Made by a program: the position numbers and the translations under genes
Notes under the pieces: model-generated
What the model was told of the DNA's origin: nothing
Database searches by the model: none
Seen by the model: only the letters and a program-made list of their open reading frames with translations
Shown: one piece after another, positions 21,791-33,047 of the stretch
How the letters are laid out: each line of letters starts with the position of its first letter
Position numbering within the stretch: position 1 is the stretch's first letter
Source of the DNA: Oscarella lobularis
Taxonomy: Eukaryota; Porifera; Homoscleromorpha; Homosclerophorida; Oscarellidae
Direction of reading: 5' to 3'
Assembly (NCBI RefSeq): GCF_947507565.1
Contig: NC_089183.1
Coordinates: 2,170,001-2,234,000, forward strand
Length of the DNA stretch: 64,000 bases

Positions 21791-22194
21791 TTAATTAAAA
21801 AATTGCTCTTGGATTATTACTTTGTAAGTGGTGCATGCATGCATGAGACAGTAGGAGCGTATCGTATAGTTGAAGATGATGAGAGCGCGAAACATCCGTG
21901 CGTTCCCGGCGGAGAATTGCGCATTGCAATGAGCAGTCGAATAATATCTATAACGCGTACGTGCTCTATTCCTACTGCGTCCCGCGCCTGTTCCTATAGT
22001 ACTGCTGCAGCGATCAACTGCGCGCGAACACGCTTCATTTCAGGCCATTTGAACGTGCTGCGCGGGAGTGGTGCTGCAATGATAGCCACAAAGTCTGCCA
22101 TCTAACGGCTCGATCCCTAAATGTCCAAATGCGAATATTGCTGCAAGCTACACGCGTACGATGCGCTGCTCCCGATCCAGTCACTTTCGTCTCT
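21791..22194. other. No supported gene
   Basis: A 114-codon ORF spans part of this stretch but shows no domain. 'gcatgcatgcatgc' and TTAATTAA strings are present. Confidence 0.4.
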
Positions 22195-23065
22195 GCGGAG
22201 GAACAGAGAAACGATATGATGGACCCGAGGACTCTGACTTCTTTGTCTGTCTTTGAAATTGTTTTTGCGTGAGAATTAATTCGCGCCGTCTGTGTATATT
22301 CTAATTATTCTTCATTGTGCTTCATTACAAAAGGGGCGGCACGTATACTCCAGCACAAAAAATAGGACTTGGTGCATGGAGACACAGATATAGAGATGGC
22401 TGGCTTATCGTGACTTGGATGAACATTCGAGGTTAGAGAGACTTCATGGATTGGAGATATCCTTATCGAAAGTTCCAAGATTGAACTCGTTTTAACTTCA
22501 AGAACACAGGCTGATACGAGCTACTCTAGACATTCACAAATGTCGCTTTCGACTTTGCGCGGAAAGCGAGAGTGGGCCCGGGGCCCCAAACTATTTCTAC
22601 CAAAAAACTTACAGAAGCACGTGCAATTTTGAGTTCGGACGGCGTTGCCTATGTGCAGAAGACGCGTCGGCTACTTCCTGGGGCGAATAGGAACGGAAAA
22701 AGCGCGCTAGAACGTCGAATCGGTCCGAACCGCGAGGCGATGAAATCCGGGCTTTTGACCTACGGGACTAGAGTCCCGTATCTAGTTTGGAACGCATCAA
22801 GTTTGGAACAGGCGTTTATACCCTAAAACAGACTAGGATAAAAAACGGTTAAAAGCGAAAATGTAGCACAATAACCCACAAATCTTCCTGTAAAATTGCA
22901 GCTCTCTCCGTTTAGTGGTATGGGAGTAAGCGCAGTTAGAAGAGGAGGAAGTCATGTGATCGGTCTTTCGAACACACCCATCGGCTTTGGAACAGCCTCT
23001 CTAACTCTGTTATCCGTCATCGCACAGAGACGTGCTATGCACCGTTGGAAAGCTTAAAGCCTCTT
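22195..23065. repeat. Dispersed repeat, longer copy of 10209-10590
   Basis: The ends match the copy at 10209-10590. The middle (about 22280-22760) is extra here or deleted there and carries an 84-codon ORF without homology. The similarity includes 'cgcatcaagtttggaacagg' and the 'aaacagactaggataaaaaac' stretch. Confidence 0.7.
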
Positions 23066-23736
23066 CTATTTAGATAAATTTACGCCATTGTCGTAAATTG
23101 TATTCTCGCTGAGATATCGCCGGTAGAGTACCGACGGGTAGCGTGATCTAGATTGGAACGCAAGTTTTTTCTTAGCCAACTGGTTCTACGCCTTCAAACG
23201 CCACCAAATCGTGCATGAAGTCTCCCTGTACTGCTATCTCTAGGATTCGACCGTTATGTAGCTATAAACTCCTGAAAGGAATTTGCCATTGAAGATCATT
23301 TGATGTGAGAAAGCAATCCGGTAGCACAAATTGAAGCTATAACGGTAATTTGCGTTTTTTCTCCCTAAAAGTACTATAAATCACATCTCTTTTTCTTGGT
23401 TTAGTATCTCTTTTGAAGTTTTTTCGCAAAAATTTAAAATTGACTAGGCCTGTTCGTGAACTTATTTTCTTCAAAAAGTTTCACTCTAAATAACGTTATA
23501 TGATCAAAAACATCAAGACTTGGTAGTTTGAGAGTCTATGATGTAACATACTAGAAACTGCTAGAACTCCGTGAAAACCAATACTAGCTGCTACAAAGAT
23601 AAATGCTTTAGAGAACCTGTAAGACCTGTTATGTCTCTCTATTGATGAATTCTAATGAACTCACAGCAAGCCTGGTCACATTTTCAATGTTGGTGAGACC
23701 TCTATGCCCCGTACGTAAAACCTCTAATATTCCTAC
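23066..23736. other. No supported gene
   Basis: No ORF of note before the gap. On the minus strand, just left of the gap (23735-23640), an open stretch reads GILEVLRTGHRGLTNIEN, which could be an exon of something but is unidentifiable. Confidence 0.4.
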
Positions 23737-23936
23737 NNNNNNNNNNNNNNNNNNNNNNNNNNNNNNNNNNNNNNNNNNNNNNNNNNNNNNNNNNNNNNNN
23801 NNNNNNNNNNNNNNNNNNNNNNNNNNNNNNNNNNNNNNNNNNNNNNNNNNNNNNNNNNNNNNNNNNNNNNNNNNNNNNNNNNNNNNNNNNNNNNNNNNNN
23901 NNNNNNNNNNNNNNNNNNNNNNNNNNNNNNNNNNNN
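23737..23936. other. Assembly gap, 200 N
   Basis: Exactly 200 unresolved bases, a conventional scaffold-gap size, so the true distance is unknown. Open frames that appear to cross it are artefacts. Confidence 0.99.
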
Positions 23937-24103
23937 AACATATTGCTATGCAGTCACCTTTAATTAAAAAATTAATTAAATAACAGAATTGCATCTATCG
24001 GTTATGGAGTTCTTTCTGCCGGCTGCATAAGTGATCATGCGCATAGTGTGTCCAAACCACAATGAATTTGTTGTCGCTGTACGTCTCAGAAAGGCATGCA
24101 CTG

Positions 24104-24346
24104 CACTGGTCTTTTATACCGGTGATCTGTTATGCCGGCGGTAAAAAAGATCACCGGCATAAAAGATCAGCGTGAGAGCGTACTCGCTGAATCTATTTAG
24201 GCTCGAGAATCGTCTTCACGAACGAAATTGCTCGAGACCGAATCGAAGACGGAGAGGGACCGCGGCATATGGTGACGTCATTCATACGTACCTCTACGTC
24301 ACGATGACGCAGTGATCTATTATACCGGTGATCTATTATACTGGTT
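24104..24346. repeat. Hairpin/direct-repeat cluster around TATACCGGTGATCT
   Basis: 'cttttataccggtgatc' (about 24110-24126) is inverted at about 24149-24165 ('gatcaccggcataaaag'). The related string GTGATCTATTATACCGGT occurs near 24312 and is followed by a second GATCTATTATACTGG. Likely a small palindromic element; no coding. Confidence 0.6.
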
Positions 24347-24351
24347 CGACA

Positions 24352-24545
24352 GACGGGCATTGAATGCGACTCTTAGTTGACTCGTCTTTTTGTCAGGACG
24401 CTTTCGTCCGTCCAACGTTCATGCTTAGAATGAATATTATAAGGAGACGCAACGTCTTGTGAAAGACTGACCATAAGAAACGAGTAAGGACATTAACAGG
24501 GACCGTGAAAGCATACATACGCTCACGAATTTGCCTTCTTTGTCT
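24352..24545. repeat. Dispersed repeat, paired with 29468-29660
   Basis: 'agacgggcattgaat.cgactctta' through 'cagggaccgtgaaagcatac' is repeated at 29468-29660 with about 85-90% identity by eye. It truncates the LRR-Roc relic on the minus strand; the far copy lies beyond the kelch-kinase gene, so the pair brackets that ~5-kb locus in the same orientation. Confidence 0.75.
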
Positions 24546-25380
24546 TTCCGCTCGTACACAACTTTTGGGTGCTTTCCTATTATATATGCTCATGAATGCT
24601 TGCCTCAGTTCATAAGGCTGAATATCAACTGCAATGACTACCATACCATTATCGCTCACGAACATTTGGTTAGTTAGAAGATGACATCTCTGCCCACCGC
24701 AGTCAATAATTTTGGCACCCAACGTCATCTCGCATCCTATTGTTCGGTCTTCAGCACAGGTGCAGTATGATGTGTCACGAAGTATAGTTTGAAATAAGCT
24801 TGTTTTCCTGAACAACTCTCATCCAAAACAATAATCAGTATTTCGGAGAAAAAATAAGCTTTGATTGAAGATAATCCTTCCACTTGGGGAAAAGTTACAG
24901 GATTACCGGAGCAATCAAGGTACTTTAGTTAATTTTCTAACAGATGAAGGCAAACGTGTGAGTAGGCAATGTCCTACATACAGACTTCTAAGAGAACCCA
25001 AACTAAATAACAATTCTTTTTTAGACCGCATGCAATGCTGCATTTTGAGTTTCTTTAGGCTCTCTAGCTTTCGAAAAATGTCTCTGGGAAGACTTTTTAT
25101 TTCTTGGTTTAAACTTAAATCAAACTTCTTCAGTGCAGTTACGTTGCTCAAACTAACTGAAAGCTGTTGCATGCCGCATTTCCAAAAGTTGCGTTCTTCC
25201 AAATTCTGTAGTCTTGTCCCAATACTCTCAGGAAGACACTTAGCCAGTTCACTTTCTGAAAAAGAATGCAAAATTCATGCCAAAGACGAGGCAATTAAGA
25301 TTTTAATTGGAAAACGAGCGTCACTTACTTCAATTCAGGGAAAGGCACAGAGCCTTTGATCTTGCGTGCGCGAACCTCCA
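24546..25380 (-). pseudogene. LRR-Roc (ROCO-like) GTPase fragment
   Basis: Minus strand. A short exon (VILEVRARKIKGSVPFPELK, donor near 25328) is followed after a spliceable intron (acceptor near 25264) by leucine-rich repeats (LKKFDLSLNQEIKSLPRD, LYVGHCLLTRLPSSV), then LDCSGNPVTFP in a shifted frame, then a Roc-type P-loop LDESCSGK, and in the next frame TSLFQTILRD, AKIIDCGGQRCHLLTNQMF and MVVIAVDIQPYE. One missing A inside the GGAAAA run breaks the P-loop (GK|TS). The COR and kinase parts are absent; a dispersed repeat replaces them. In ROCO proteins Roc-COR acts as a GTP-switched dimer; this copy cannot. Confidence 0.65.
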
Positions 25381-25492
25381 ATATGACACGATCCCGTTCC
25401 TTCTATCCAAATTTGATTATCTGAATAAGGTTTGATTTCAATAAAAACCCAAAAAAAGACCTGAAGTGTTGTTCTTGTTCAGGAAGGTGCGC

Positions 25493-26065
25493 CGATGTTG
25501 CACTTGGCAACTCGTAATGATTATCAGCGCATGGCTGCGTTATTGATTTTGCGCGGAGTTGATTTAGACGAGGTTTGGTTTTTCTTGTTTATGTGTACGT
25601 ATCTTGTGACGTCCTCTCTTTGTAGCTAGGGGGGCTGTACTCGATTTCTCATTGCGATCAAATATGGGTTGAATAACATCATCGATTTATTGATTTCGAA
25701 GAAGTGCACTATCTTTGCAAAAACACTTGACGGGCATCGGCTCTCGATCTCGCAATCATGGGAGGACGCATTGACTTGTTTCGACGCTTTGCTGTTGCAG
25801 GAATCACCATCGATTATACCTCACACAAGTTTATATAGTGCAGATAAAAAGGAATTTTATTTTTTTGAAAGGAAGCTTGAGATTTTCTAAATTACATAGT
25901 TGCAGGCGGAATGTTTGAAAGAGGTAGGTTAATTAACTATCAAGTAACGATTATTCTCACTAAAACCATTATGTGTTTTAGGTGGAGGCTCCTCGGCATG
26001 TTCTACGAGAAAAACTTGACGTAGTGGTAGTACGACGTACGCCGGAGCCGGAAATCAAAGCGTGA
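25493..26065 (+). pseudogene. Ankyrin-repeat gene 3' end (frame-damaged)
   Basis: Exon pieces give APMLHLATRNDYQR, ALLILRGVDLDE, then after an intron FLIAIKYGLNNIIDLLISKKC, and in another frame SALDLAIMGGRIDLFRRF, all typical ankyrin helices. Two later exons give AECLKE and EAPRHVLREKLDVVV, ending RTPEPEIKA at TGA 26063-26065. The middle exon shifts frame around 25735. It lies tail-to-start with the kelch-kinase gene and opposite to the LRR-Roc relic. An ANK-LRR-Roc gene that was rearranged is possible but not shown. Confidence 0.5.
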
Positions 26066-26391
26066 TGATCTGTGTCAGTGAGACAATTTGTCAAGGACCT
26101 TGGGACCTGAAACCAACGTAACAATCTTAAAACAAACAAAAGCGTTTTCTATAGATTATACTTAGATGGCTGCGTCTGTCGATGGAGGAGGTAGTGGAAA
26201 CATCTCCAGAGAGTTCGCCTACAAGTAGAGCGCAGGCTGACTTTTCAGTCAGTGCTTGTGCAGAAAGCACATGCATTGTAAAGTGAAGCAGACAGTGTAT
26301 TTTAAGGAAAAGTTTTTAGAGTAAGATCTATTTGAAAGCGTCGGATCACGTGGCTCGGTGTACTCCCGGCTTGGGTCAGAGCGAGTGAGTA
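26066..26391 (+). promoter_or_regulatory. Intergenic region 5' of the kelch-kinase gene
   Basis: About 325 bp between the ankyrin stop and the next ATG. A TTTTAAGG string lies ~90 bp before the ATG; no defined promoter element can be assigned. The open minus-strand frame here is antisense shadow of the gene's first exon. Confidence 0.3.
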
Positions 26392-29018
26392 ATGTCCAAG
26401 GTTCTACGCGATCTGTTCTCGAGGACACCTCTAACGCCGACGCCGCGACGTTCTCATGAAAGCGCGTTGGTCGACGGTCATCTCTTTCTTTTCGGTGGCT
26501 CCAGTCACTCGACTTTCTTTCCTCGCCATGAAATCTGGTCGATGAATGTTTGCGTGGCGACGTCGAAGCGAAAATGGATTCGTCATTTGACTCAAAGCCG
26601 AGAGATTCCTCCACCTTGTCGAGGAGCACAGTGCGTCGAAATCGACAAAATGCTCTACTCTTACGGAGGAGAGAAGAAAGACGGCGATCTTCTGGGAGAT
26701 GTTTATCGTCTCGATCTAAAAGAAATGGTGTGGATTAAAGTAGCCACGCCCGTCGAGAAAAAGAGACCGATTTCTCGCGAATCATGTTGCTTGTCCGTTG
26801 TCGGCTCGAGATTTATTATGTTTGGCGGATGGACGTACAAAATGCCTTGCGATGAATTCCAATCTGGAGCGTCTCAAAGCGAAGGCAAGTGGAATAATGA
26901 GATTTATGAATTCGTATTTGAAGAGAAGAGGCAGAAAGGCGAGTCTTCTTATTTTTGAACTAATATTACTTGATTTAATTAATGCTCCTCATAGGAATGT
27001 GGTTAGATTTGGAATTGAGCGGGAGGCGACCTATGCCACTTGTCTGCGCTGCTATGGCGACAATTGACCAGCACCGTGCTTTTCTTCATGGGACTGATGA
27101 CACATACAAGGAAAGTCATTCGTTTGTTCTCGACTTGCAGATGAAGGTAAATTGACTCATATGTATCTATTGTCCTTTGCTGAGTGTTGCTCATTGACGC
27201 GTTAGGGCTGGATAACTATTAATTTTAATACGACGCCATCACCGAGATGGGGTCATTCTCTTTGCAAAGTGTTTATGAAAGCATTTGAAGGAGAATCTAT
27301 CTTTCTTCTCATCGGTGGCCGCAACGTTTCTGCTTCTGAATCTTTGTACGTTTTGGCGATCAATGATCAAAACGTTTATCAAGTGTGTTTCATACAGTAT
27401 TTCTATCATTTCATTTATCTAGTGACTTCTTTAGATTAACGTCGGTGAAAAATTTGCTGGCGTTTACTTTGCAACATCTCACTGTCTTCAGAACAAAGGC
27501 GATACTACAGAAGTTCTTGTCTATTCTGAGGGCTTAAGATATCTCCCTCTTGCAAGGTATTTTCTTTCTTCTTTGCTTCTAACTTTTGTTTATTTGGTGT
27601 CTGTGATTAAAGTGTCGACGCTTTCATAAAAAGTGAACAGGAATTGTGCTTGTTAATGCCGGTGAATGCTGCCGAACGTCATTTGGTAAAAGAAGCAACA
27701 GCAGATTCGTCTGATATTGGGCGTCATGAAATGGAAAAGATGAAGGACGAGTTGCATCGTCTTCGACACCGATGCACTGAGTTAGAGAAAGAATTGCAGG
27801 TCGTCAAAGCTGCAAGGTAAAGATTGTTTTCATTTAGCTTAGATACTTCTTCTGCTCAACTGCGTGCTTTTTAGAGAAGATCTTGCTTCAGTTCAACTCG
27901 CTGCAGTTCGAAAAGAAATTTTGGTTGAGAGGTATTCACTGCAACAGGTCTTCTTTCTACGTATATAGTTAGGTATCTTACTTTTAGAGAAGAAAAAGCA
28001 GTCGCACTAAGGCGCTGTCAAACTCTTGAAGCATCTCGAGACGAAATCAAGAAACGCCTTGACGAATTTGTTGAAGTTCTCACCATCACCTCGGATGAAA
28101 TTTGTGTGACCAAACAAAATCTCGGATCCGGAGCGTTTGCAGGTGGCTGGCCGTTTTTAAAGAAATAATCATGTTGTATCGAGTGGTTATCGGTTAGGAG
28201 TTAGCGTTGGTTACTGGCGCGGAAAAACAGTAGCTGTCAAGAAGTTCTATGAAGTCATCACAAATCGCCGCAACTTGGTATTGTTCCGACGCGAAGTCCT
28301 CGTGTGCAGTCGCCTTCATCATCCGAATATTATCACCGTATGCGGAGCGGTGATGGAAGAAGGGATTCCCTTTCAGATGGTCCTAGAGTTGCTTGAGGGA
28401 TCCGTTACCGATGTCGTGGACGCCGCTCACGCATCCACCTACTTGACACTTTACGAGCAGCTGTCCCTTGCGATGGACATAACATCGGCCATTGCCTATC
28501 TTCATCAAACGCGTCCCATGCCCTACGTCCACGGCGACATCCGACCGTCAAATGTTCTTGTGACGAGAGATATGAAAGCGAAAGTGGGCGACTTGGGAGC
28601 GGCTCATATTATTCAGAGTTCTCTCTCCATCGGTCCGATGAGTCCCGACTATCTCGCTCCAGAGCGAATGCCACGTGGCGACGGAACGGCTGCTTCTAGT
28701 TCGTTGCCTAGCGACGTCTACAGTCTTGGCGTGACCTTGATTGAAATATTTACTGGGGTCTGTCCTATTCCCGACGAAAGGCAAACTCAAGTGGATGCCC
28801 TGTCAGGTCGTCCGAAGTTATTTCTGCTCTGTTCTTCTATGATTGAAGCACATTCAGATAATCGTCCCACGTCGCAGAATTCTTTTGACACCCTGAAAAC
28901 CTTTGCAGAAAGCGATTTGTCAGCTTCAGAATTTGTTGCTGTGAAACGATTGGTGAATGGAGTTTTTGAGAGAAACACTCACAAAGTTGTTCTAAGTTAT
29001 GGTGTCGACTATTCGTGA
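26392..29018 (+). CDS. Kelch propeller-coiled coil-TKL kinase protein, 744 aa, intact
   Basis: Eight exons (26392-26938, 26995-27146, 27206-27382, 27435-27556, 27613-27816, 27875-27931, 27988-28142, 28198-29018) sum to 2235 nt, exactly 745 codons with no stop, which supports the model. Residues ~20-350 form about six kelch blades (HLFLFGGS, YSYGGEK, FIMFGGW, FLLIGG). A charged coiled coil follows (EMEKMKDELHRLRHRC to RRCQTLEASRDEIKKRL), then a kinase of the tyrosine-kinase-like group with LGSGAFAGV, VAVKKF, HGDIRPSN (the HRD Arg is Gly), GDLG (for DFG) and YLAPERMP. Catalytic Lys and both Asp are kept, so activity is plausible. Intron 1 begins GC rather than GT. No signal or TM segment; probably cytoplasmic. 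Partner and substrate unknown. Confidence 0.9.
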
Positions 29019-29467
29019 CAGTTTTTACGTTCGTCATAATTGGAACTTTTAGTATCATTCTTTGTAACTTAGAGCCTTTTTCTGACTCTGATTCCAATTT
29101 CGGCAGTGACGTCATGCCCAGGAACACCTGTCGACGTCATCAAACGTGCGCAACCTCTGTGCGAAACCTTCGCAGGACCGTTCCCTACAAACCGTGTCTG
29201 TCAAATTTACAACAGCTTCAGCGTTAAGTAATACAGTTTTACAATTTTATTCTCTGCGTTCGTTATCATAGCCGGGCTCCAAAGCGTCATCGAGTCACAT
29301 GACGAGGATTTCAGCCTTTTTCGGACGTCGCCAGACGTTTCGTCGTTGAAACACCGGCCGGCCTGTGTTTAACGTATGATCAGTATGCTTTGTGCTTGTT
29401 TTCAGAAAATCGGGGGCCCTTTCGAGGATCGTCGAATTTTCGAAACCCCTGTTGACCTAATCTTTTA
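29019..29467. other. 3' flank of the kelch-kinase gene, no gene recognised
   Basis: Holds a TGACGTCA palindrome near 29106 and a 70-codon ORF (29015-29227) without homology. Confidence 0.4.
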
Positions 29468-29660
29468 GACGGGCATTGAATTCGACTCTTACTTGACTCG
29501 TCTCTTTGCGACGACGCTTTCGTCCGTCGAACGTTCATGCTTAGAATGAGTAAGACGCGTCTTGTGGATCGAAAGCGAGAAGACTGACTAAGAAACAAGT
29601 AAGGCCAGAAACAGGGACCGTGAAAGCATACATACACTCATGAACTGCCTTATTCGTCTT
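29468..29660. repeat. Dispersed repeat, second copy of 24352-24545
   Basis: Direct-orientation match to the earlier copy. The bases after it (to 30025) show no recognisable feature. Confidence 0.75.
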
Positions 29661-30025
29661 TGTCAAGCGGCACTTATCCAGTCAAGTGAACGGAATTAGC
29701 TAGAATGTCTACGATGAAATAAGAAAGTTTGCGACGTCAATCGACCTGCCTGAGAACCTCGTCGATACAAGATTATCGCGTCCTAGGCCTTTTTTGACCG
29801 GATTGTTGCTTAATCGTCGTTGTTTAGAAATTGAATAAGCCGTTCAATGAGTCACTCTGTCTTTTCTTTGACGTCGAGAAAGCCACGCATGGATCGATGC
29901 ATTCAGTACCAGCTAGACAGAAAGTATTTCAGTGGAGCGCAGTCTGTTCTGTTTCTCCGACATGAACAGCTACTCGTATCAGTTTAGCTATAATTAAAAG
30001 ATTTTGTTGTCTAGAATTTCATGGA

Positions 30026-30330
30026 ATGAAAGGTTTTTTATACGTATTCTACTGCGGTTTTCTTCTGACAAAGCAACTCGTAGGTCTCAGCCAAGACGAT
30101 CAATCTGAGATCGAACGTGCTGCGGTTAAGCCAGAGGTAATATCTTGTCAATCAAGTTCTCCATGAATAACGAGTCGATCAATCAAGTGTGCATACCAAT
30201 TAAACTTCTGTTTTTCACTTGCCAGTTAGATCCTTGTGCCGATGATACGAAACCTGAAGCAGGTCAAGTGCGTCAGAAGCCTTTTTGTCGTTTAAAGTTG
30301 CCTCCTTCATCTTCTCTTCGACAAATTTGA
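30026..30330 (+). CDS. Possible small secreted protein, 71 aa, two exons
   Basis: Exon 1 (30026-30136, 37 codons) encodes a leader MKGFLYVFYCGFLLTKQL followed by VGLSQDDQSEIE. An 89-bp intron (GTAATA...TTGCCAG) joins in phase to exon 2 (30226-30330), giving LDPCADDTKPEAGQ and a Cys-containing basic tail ending SSSLRQI at TGA. Length and leader resemble secreted peptides or precursors. No family recognised; two Cys only. Supported by leader plus splice phase, not by homology. Confidence 0.4.
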
Positions 30331-30918
30331 CATCAGAGAAAAGATCTTCGAAGAATTAAAGGTGACGCCACTCCTAGCACACTCTGATTTGAACATGAAG
30401 TATATGCGCGGTATTCTACAGTAGCGTCGCCGTTCTTCCACGGATTTTCATGGAACCAGGATCGGTATCACGATTCGAATCAGGTTCAGATTTAGAATCG
30501 TTCATGATTTTCTACGAGAGTGTACGGTGAGTTACGGTGAGTGGGCTTCCTTAAGACATCTCCCTGTACGAGCCTTCGTCTATACATGCAGTAGACTACA
30601 ATTGTAGTTAATTATAGTCGTCGAACACATTATATTGATTAGCTGCGACTCCTTGATTGACTATGAATATGCCTACGCTTATTTATTGATAAGATGGCGC
30701 TCTGTCCACGTTCGGCGTTCTGAAAACGAGAGGAGGTATAGAAGCTTGCTTGCTTGTTTATCTATCTGATGCGCCCAACAGCCTATTCTAGCCATAGTCT
30801 CGCACATGAAGATCTTGACTTCGGCGCGTGCTCCGGCCGTCGCTGTCTTCAGAATCAGGATAAAAGGTATGTGTTTTAATCGATGTTTCTACGAAGCCGA
30901 TTCTTATTTTTAGGGACT
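30331..30918. other. No supported gene
   Basis: AT-rich spacer with short direct repeats ('gagttacggtgag'); no ORF of note. Confidence 0.4.
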
Positions 30919-31197
30919 CGGGGTCCCGAGCACGACCCCGTTATTGAAAAACTACTCGCGCGGGGTCCCGGGCAAGACCCCGTCAAAAAAAACTGCCTCG
31001 AAGGGGTCCTGGGCAAGACCCGTCAAAACTGCCCGTGCACGAAAACGCGAGGTGAAACTCTGTGCATTTTTTTCAATTTATTAAATAAAACGAACGTCCC
31101 CTCCCCTTACAAAGCGCGAGCAGTTTTTGATGACGGGGTCTTACTCAGGACCCCGTTTGGAGCAGTTTTTGATAACGGGGTCTTGCTCAGGACCCCC
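30919..31197. repeat. Cluster of five self-complementary GGGGTC...GACCCC units
   Basis: Units near 30919, 30961, 31002, 31132 and 31176 each resemble GGGGTCCCGGGCAAGACCCC or its reverse complement. Every unit is itself an imperfect palindrome able to form a short GC hairpin. The 125-codon ORF across the cluster is a by-product. Confidence 0.75.
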
Positions 31198-33047
31198 AGC
31201 TCCTATGCAAAAGAAATAACGACGAGAAGCTTTACCATTCGCTGGCTTACCTTCTCATGATATATAAACTTCGTTGGCACAACGTTTTCACTTAATGGAT
31301 ATGGCCGAGGTAAGATTCGAGCTGAGCTATAGCGCGAATTAAACTGTGTGAGAGGACGTTTTATGATCGTCCCCAATTCGCCAGTAGAGGAAACGGTCTA
31401 ATATACAACTACATAAAAATAGCTAGAGCGTTACCTAAACTTTCCAGGCGAAGACACGTCATCATGGGCGTGGAATTCTGCACGAGATGCATGCTTGCGC
31501 AGAGGCAAAGCCGACGTCTTGTTTGAATTGTTGACGAGTTGGACGACCCGTCTCCTCGCTCACTTTGGCATAAAAAAGCTCTAAAAAGCTCTAAAAAGTG
31601 TTCAATAGAGCATCATTTCAACTGCGAAGCAGAGAGTACCTGTCTCCAAGCGGACTCTGTTGTACTAATAGTGCGCATGTACATAAACGAATTGAACCAA
31701 TACGTGTACTTCAATCCTAAAGAATCAAAGAACGTGTCATTACATCGTTGATTCGTAGCGGTTGCTCTTACCTATTCGTGTAACTCTGCTTTAGGATTTG
31801 ATTTTGCTTTTCGTCAGTGTGTCAACAAAATCATATTTAGACCCCAAGAAAACTGTGTAGTGTCATTAATTAAAAGGTGGCTTTTCTTGGAAAAACGATG
31901 CTATACCTGACACATCTCCTCTGAAAGCACCTGGACCTCTGATCTCGGTAAATTAAAACTCGCCGAGAACAGAACAGCGCTGCTGGTTCAAATATGATTA
32001 ACTAATTAATCCAATTTCCAAGGCCTTTCCTCCTTCGTCACTCTTCCCAAGGAGATCAATTAAAAGCTGCGCGCAACAACAGACTACCATCATGCAAAAG
32101 ACAGAATAGCTTTAATAAAGTCGGCTCAGAGGAAGAACTAAAATAACAAAAAATTAGACAACGAGATTGCATCGAGTGACAGAAGCACACCTCCGTCTTT
32201 GTCTTCGTCTCGCCTGACTCTGTCCACGAAGGCGCAGCAGCGTCGTCCAGCCAGTAATAAAAGAAACCCCTACAAATTAAATCTATAAATATTTTATTAA
32301 TTAGTGGCGGGCGTGTCTACAGTACTACTGTAGCAGCTATGGTTGATCAATGGAGCTGGCATCGATCCAAGAACGACCTTCTGTTTTGTCTTTCTGTCTG
32401 TAAGCAAGGACAATCGCTAAAGGAAATAGGCGGATGTAGAAAGGAACGCGAGCGGATGTCAAGCTTTTTCGAAAAGCGAGCGCTCTGCGTGGCTTGATGA
32501 AATAATTGTCGACGTGTCGGTAGTTCGAATACGATCTTCTGAGAGATAACGATGGTTGCGATGAGAAACGGATTGCGACCCCGGGGCCTCACCGGCCACG
32601 TGGCGCTGTCTTATCGTTCCGAGGATGCACGAGTGCGGAACGCGCTGCGAAAAGGAAAGGAAAGCTTGCGATGGAGATCAAGAATGAGAGGGATCCTTCC
32701 GATTAAGACTTGCACTTGCGCATTGCATGCGTTCAGCAAGTTAATCACCATAAGCATTATTGGCAAAAGTGCTTGGATGCACCCATAGATTGGTGCATCT
32801 ATGCTGAGCGGAAAATTATAAAATAGTTTACCTAAATTTGCTTGTCATATATGCCTGTACTTGAATTTCCTGAAGAGCTCGGCATCAGCGACGTTATGAG
32901 GACAAAAAATATTATTACTGTAGTACTACTGCAGTGTGATAGCCTGGGAACCTACAAACAGTACGATCGATCACCCTTGCTACAACCCGTCATTCAAGCA
33001 TGGAATCCTTACTTAGTAACGTGCTCAATGTCCACACATATACCGTA
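31198..33047. other. Long stretch without a supported gene
   Basis: Short ORFs at 31539-31751, 32347-32592, 32552-32788 and 32842-33239 lack homology or spliceable partners; the last overlaps the BTB-kelch gene's 3' end. Contains TTAATTAA-type strings and T/A runs. Confidence 0.4.

Noticed and set aside
23629-23994. ORFs crossing the N gap
   Set aside because: Unknown bases cannot support a frame.
30883-31260. 125-codon ORF
   Set aside because: Built from the GGGGTC palindromic repeats; no independent coding signal.
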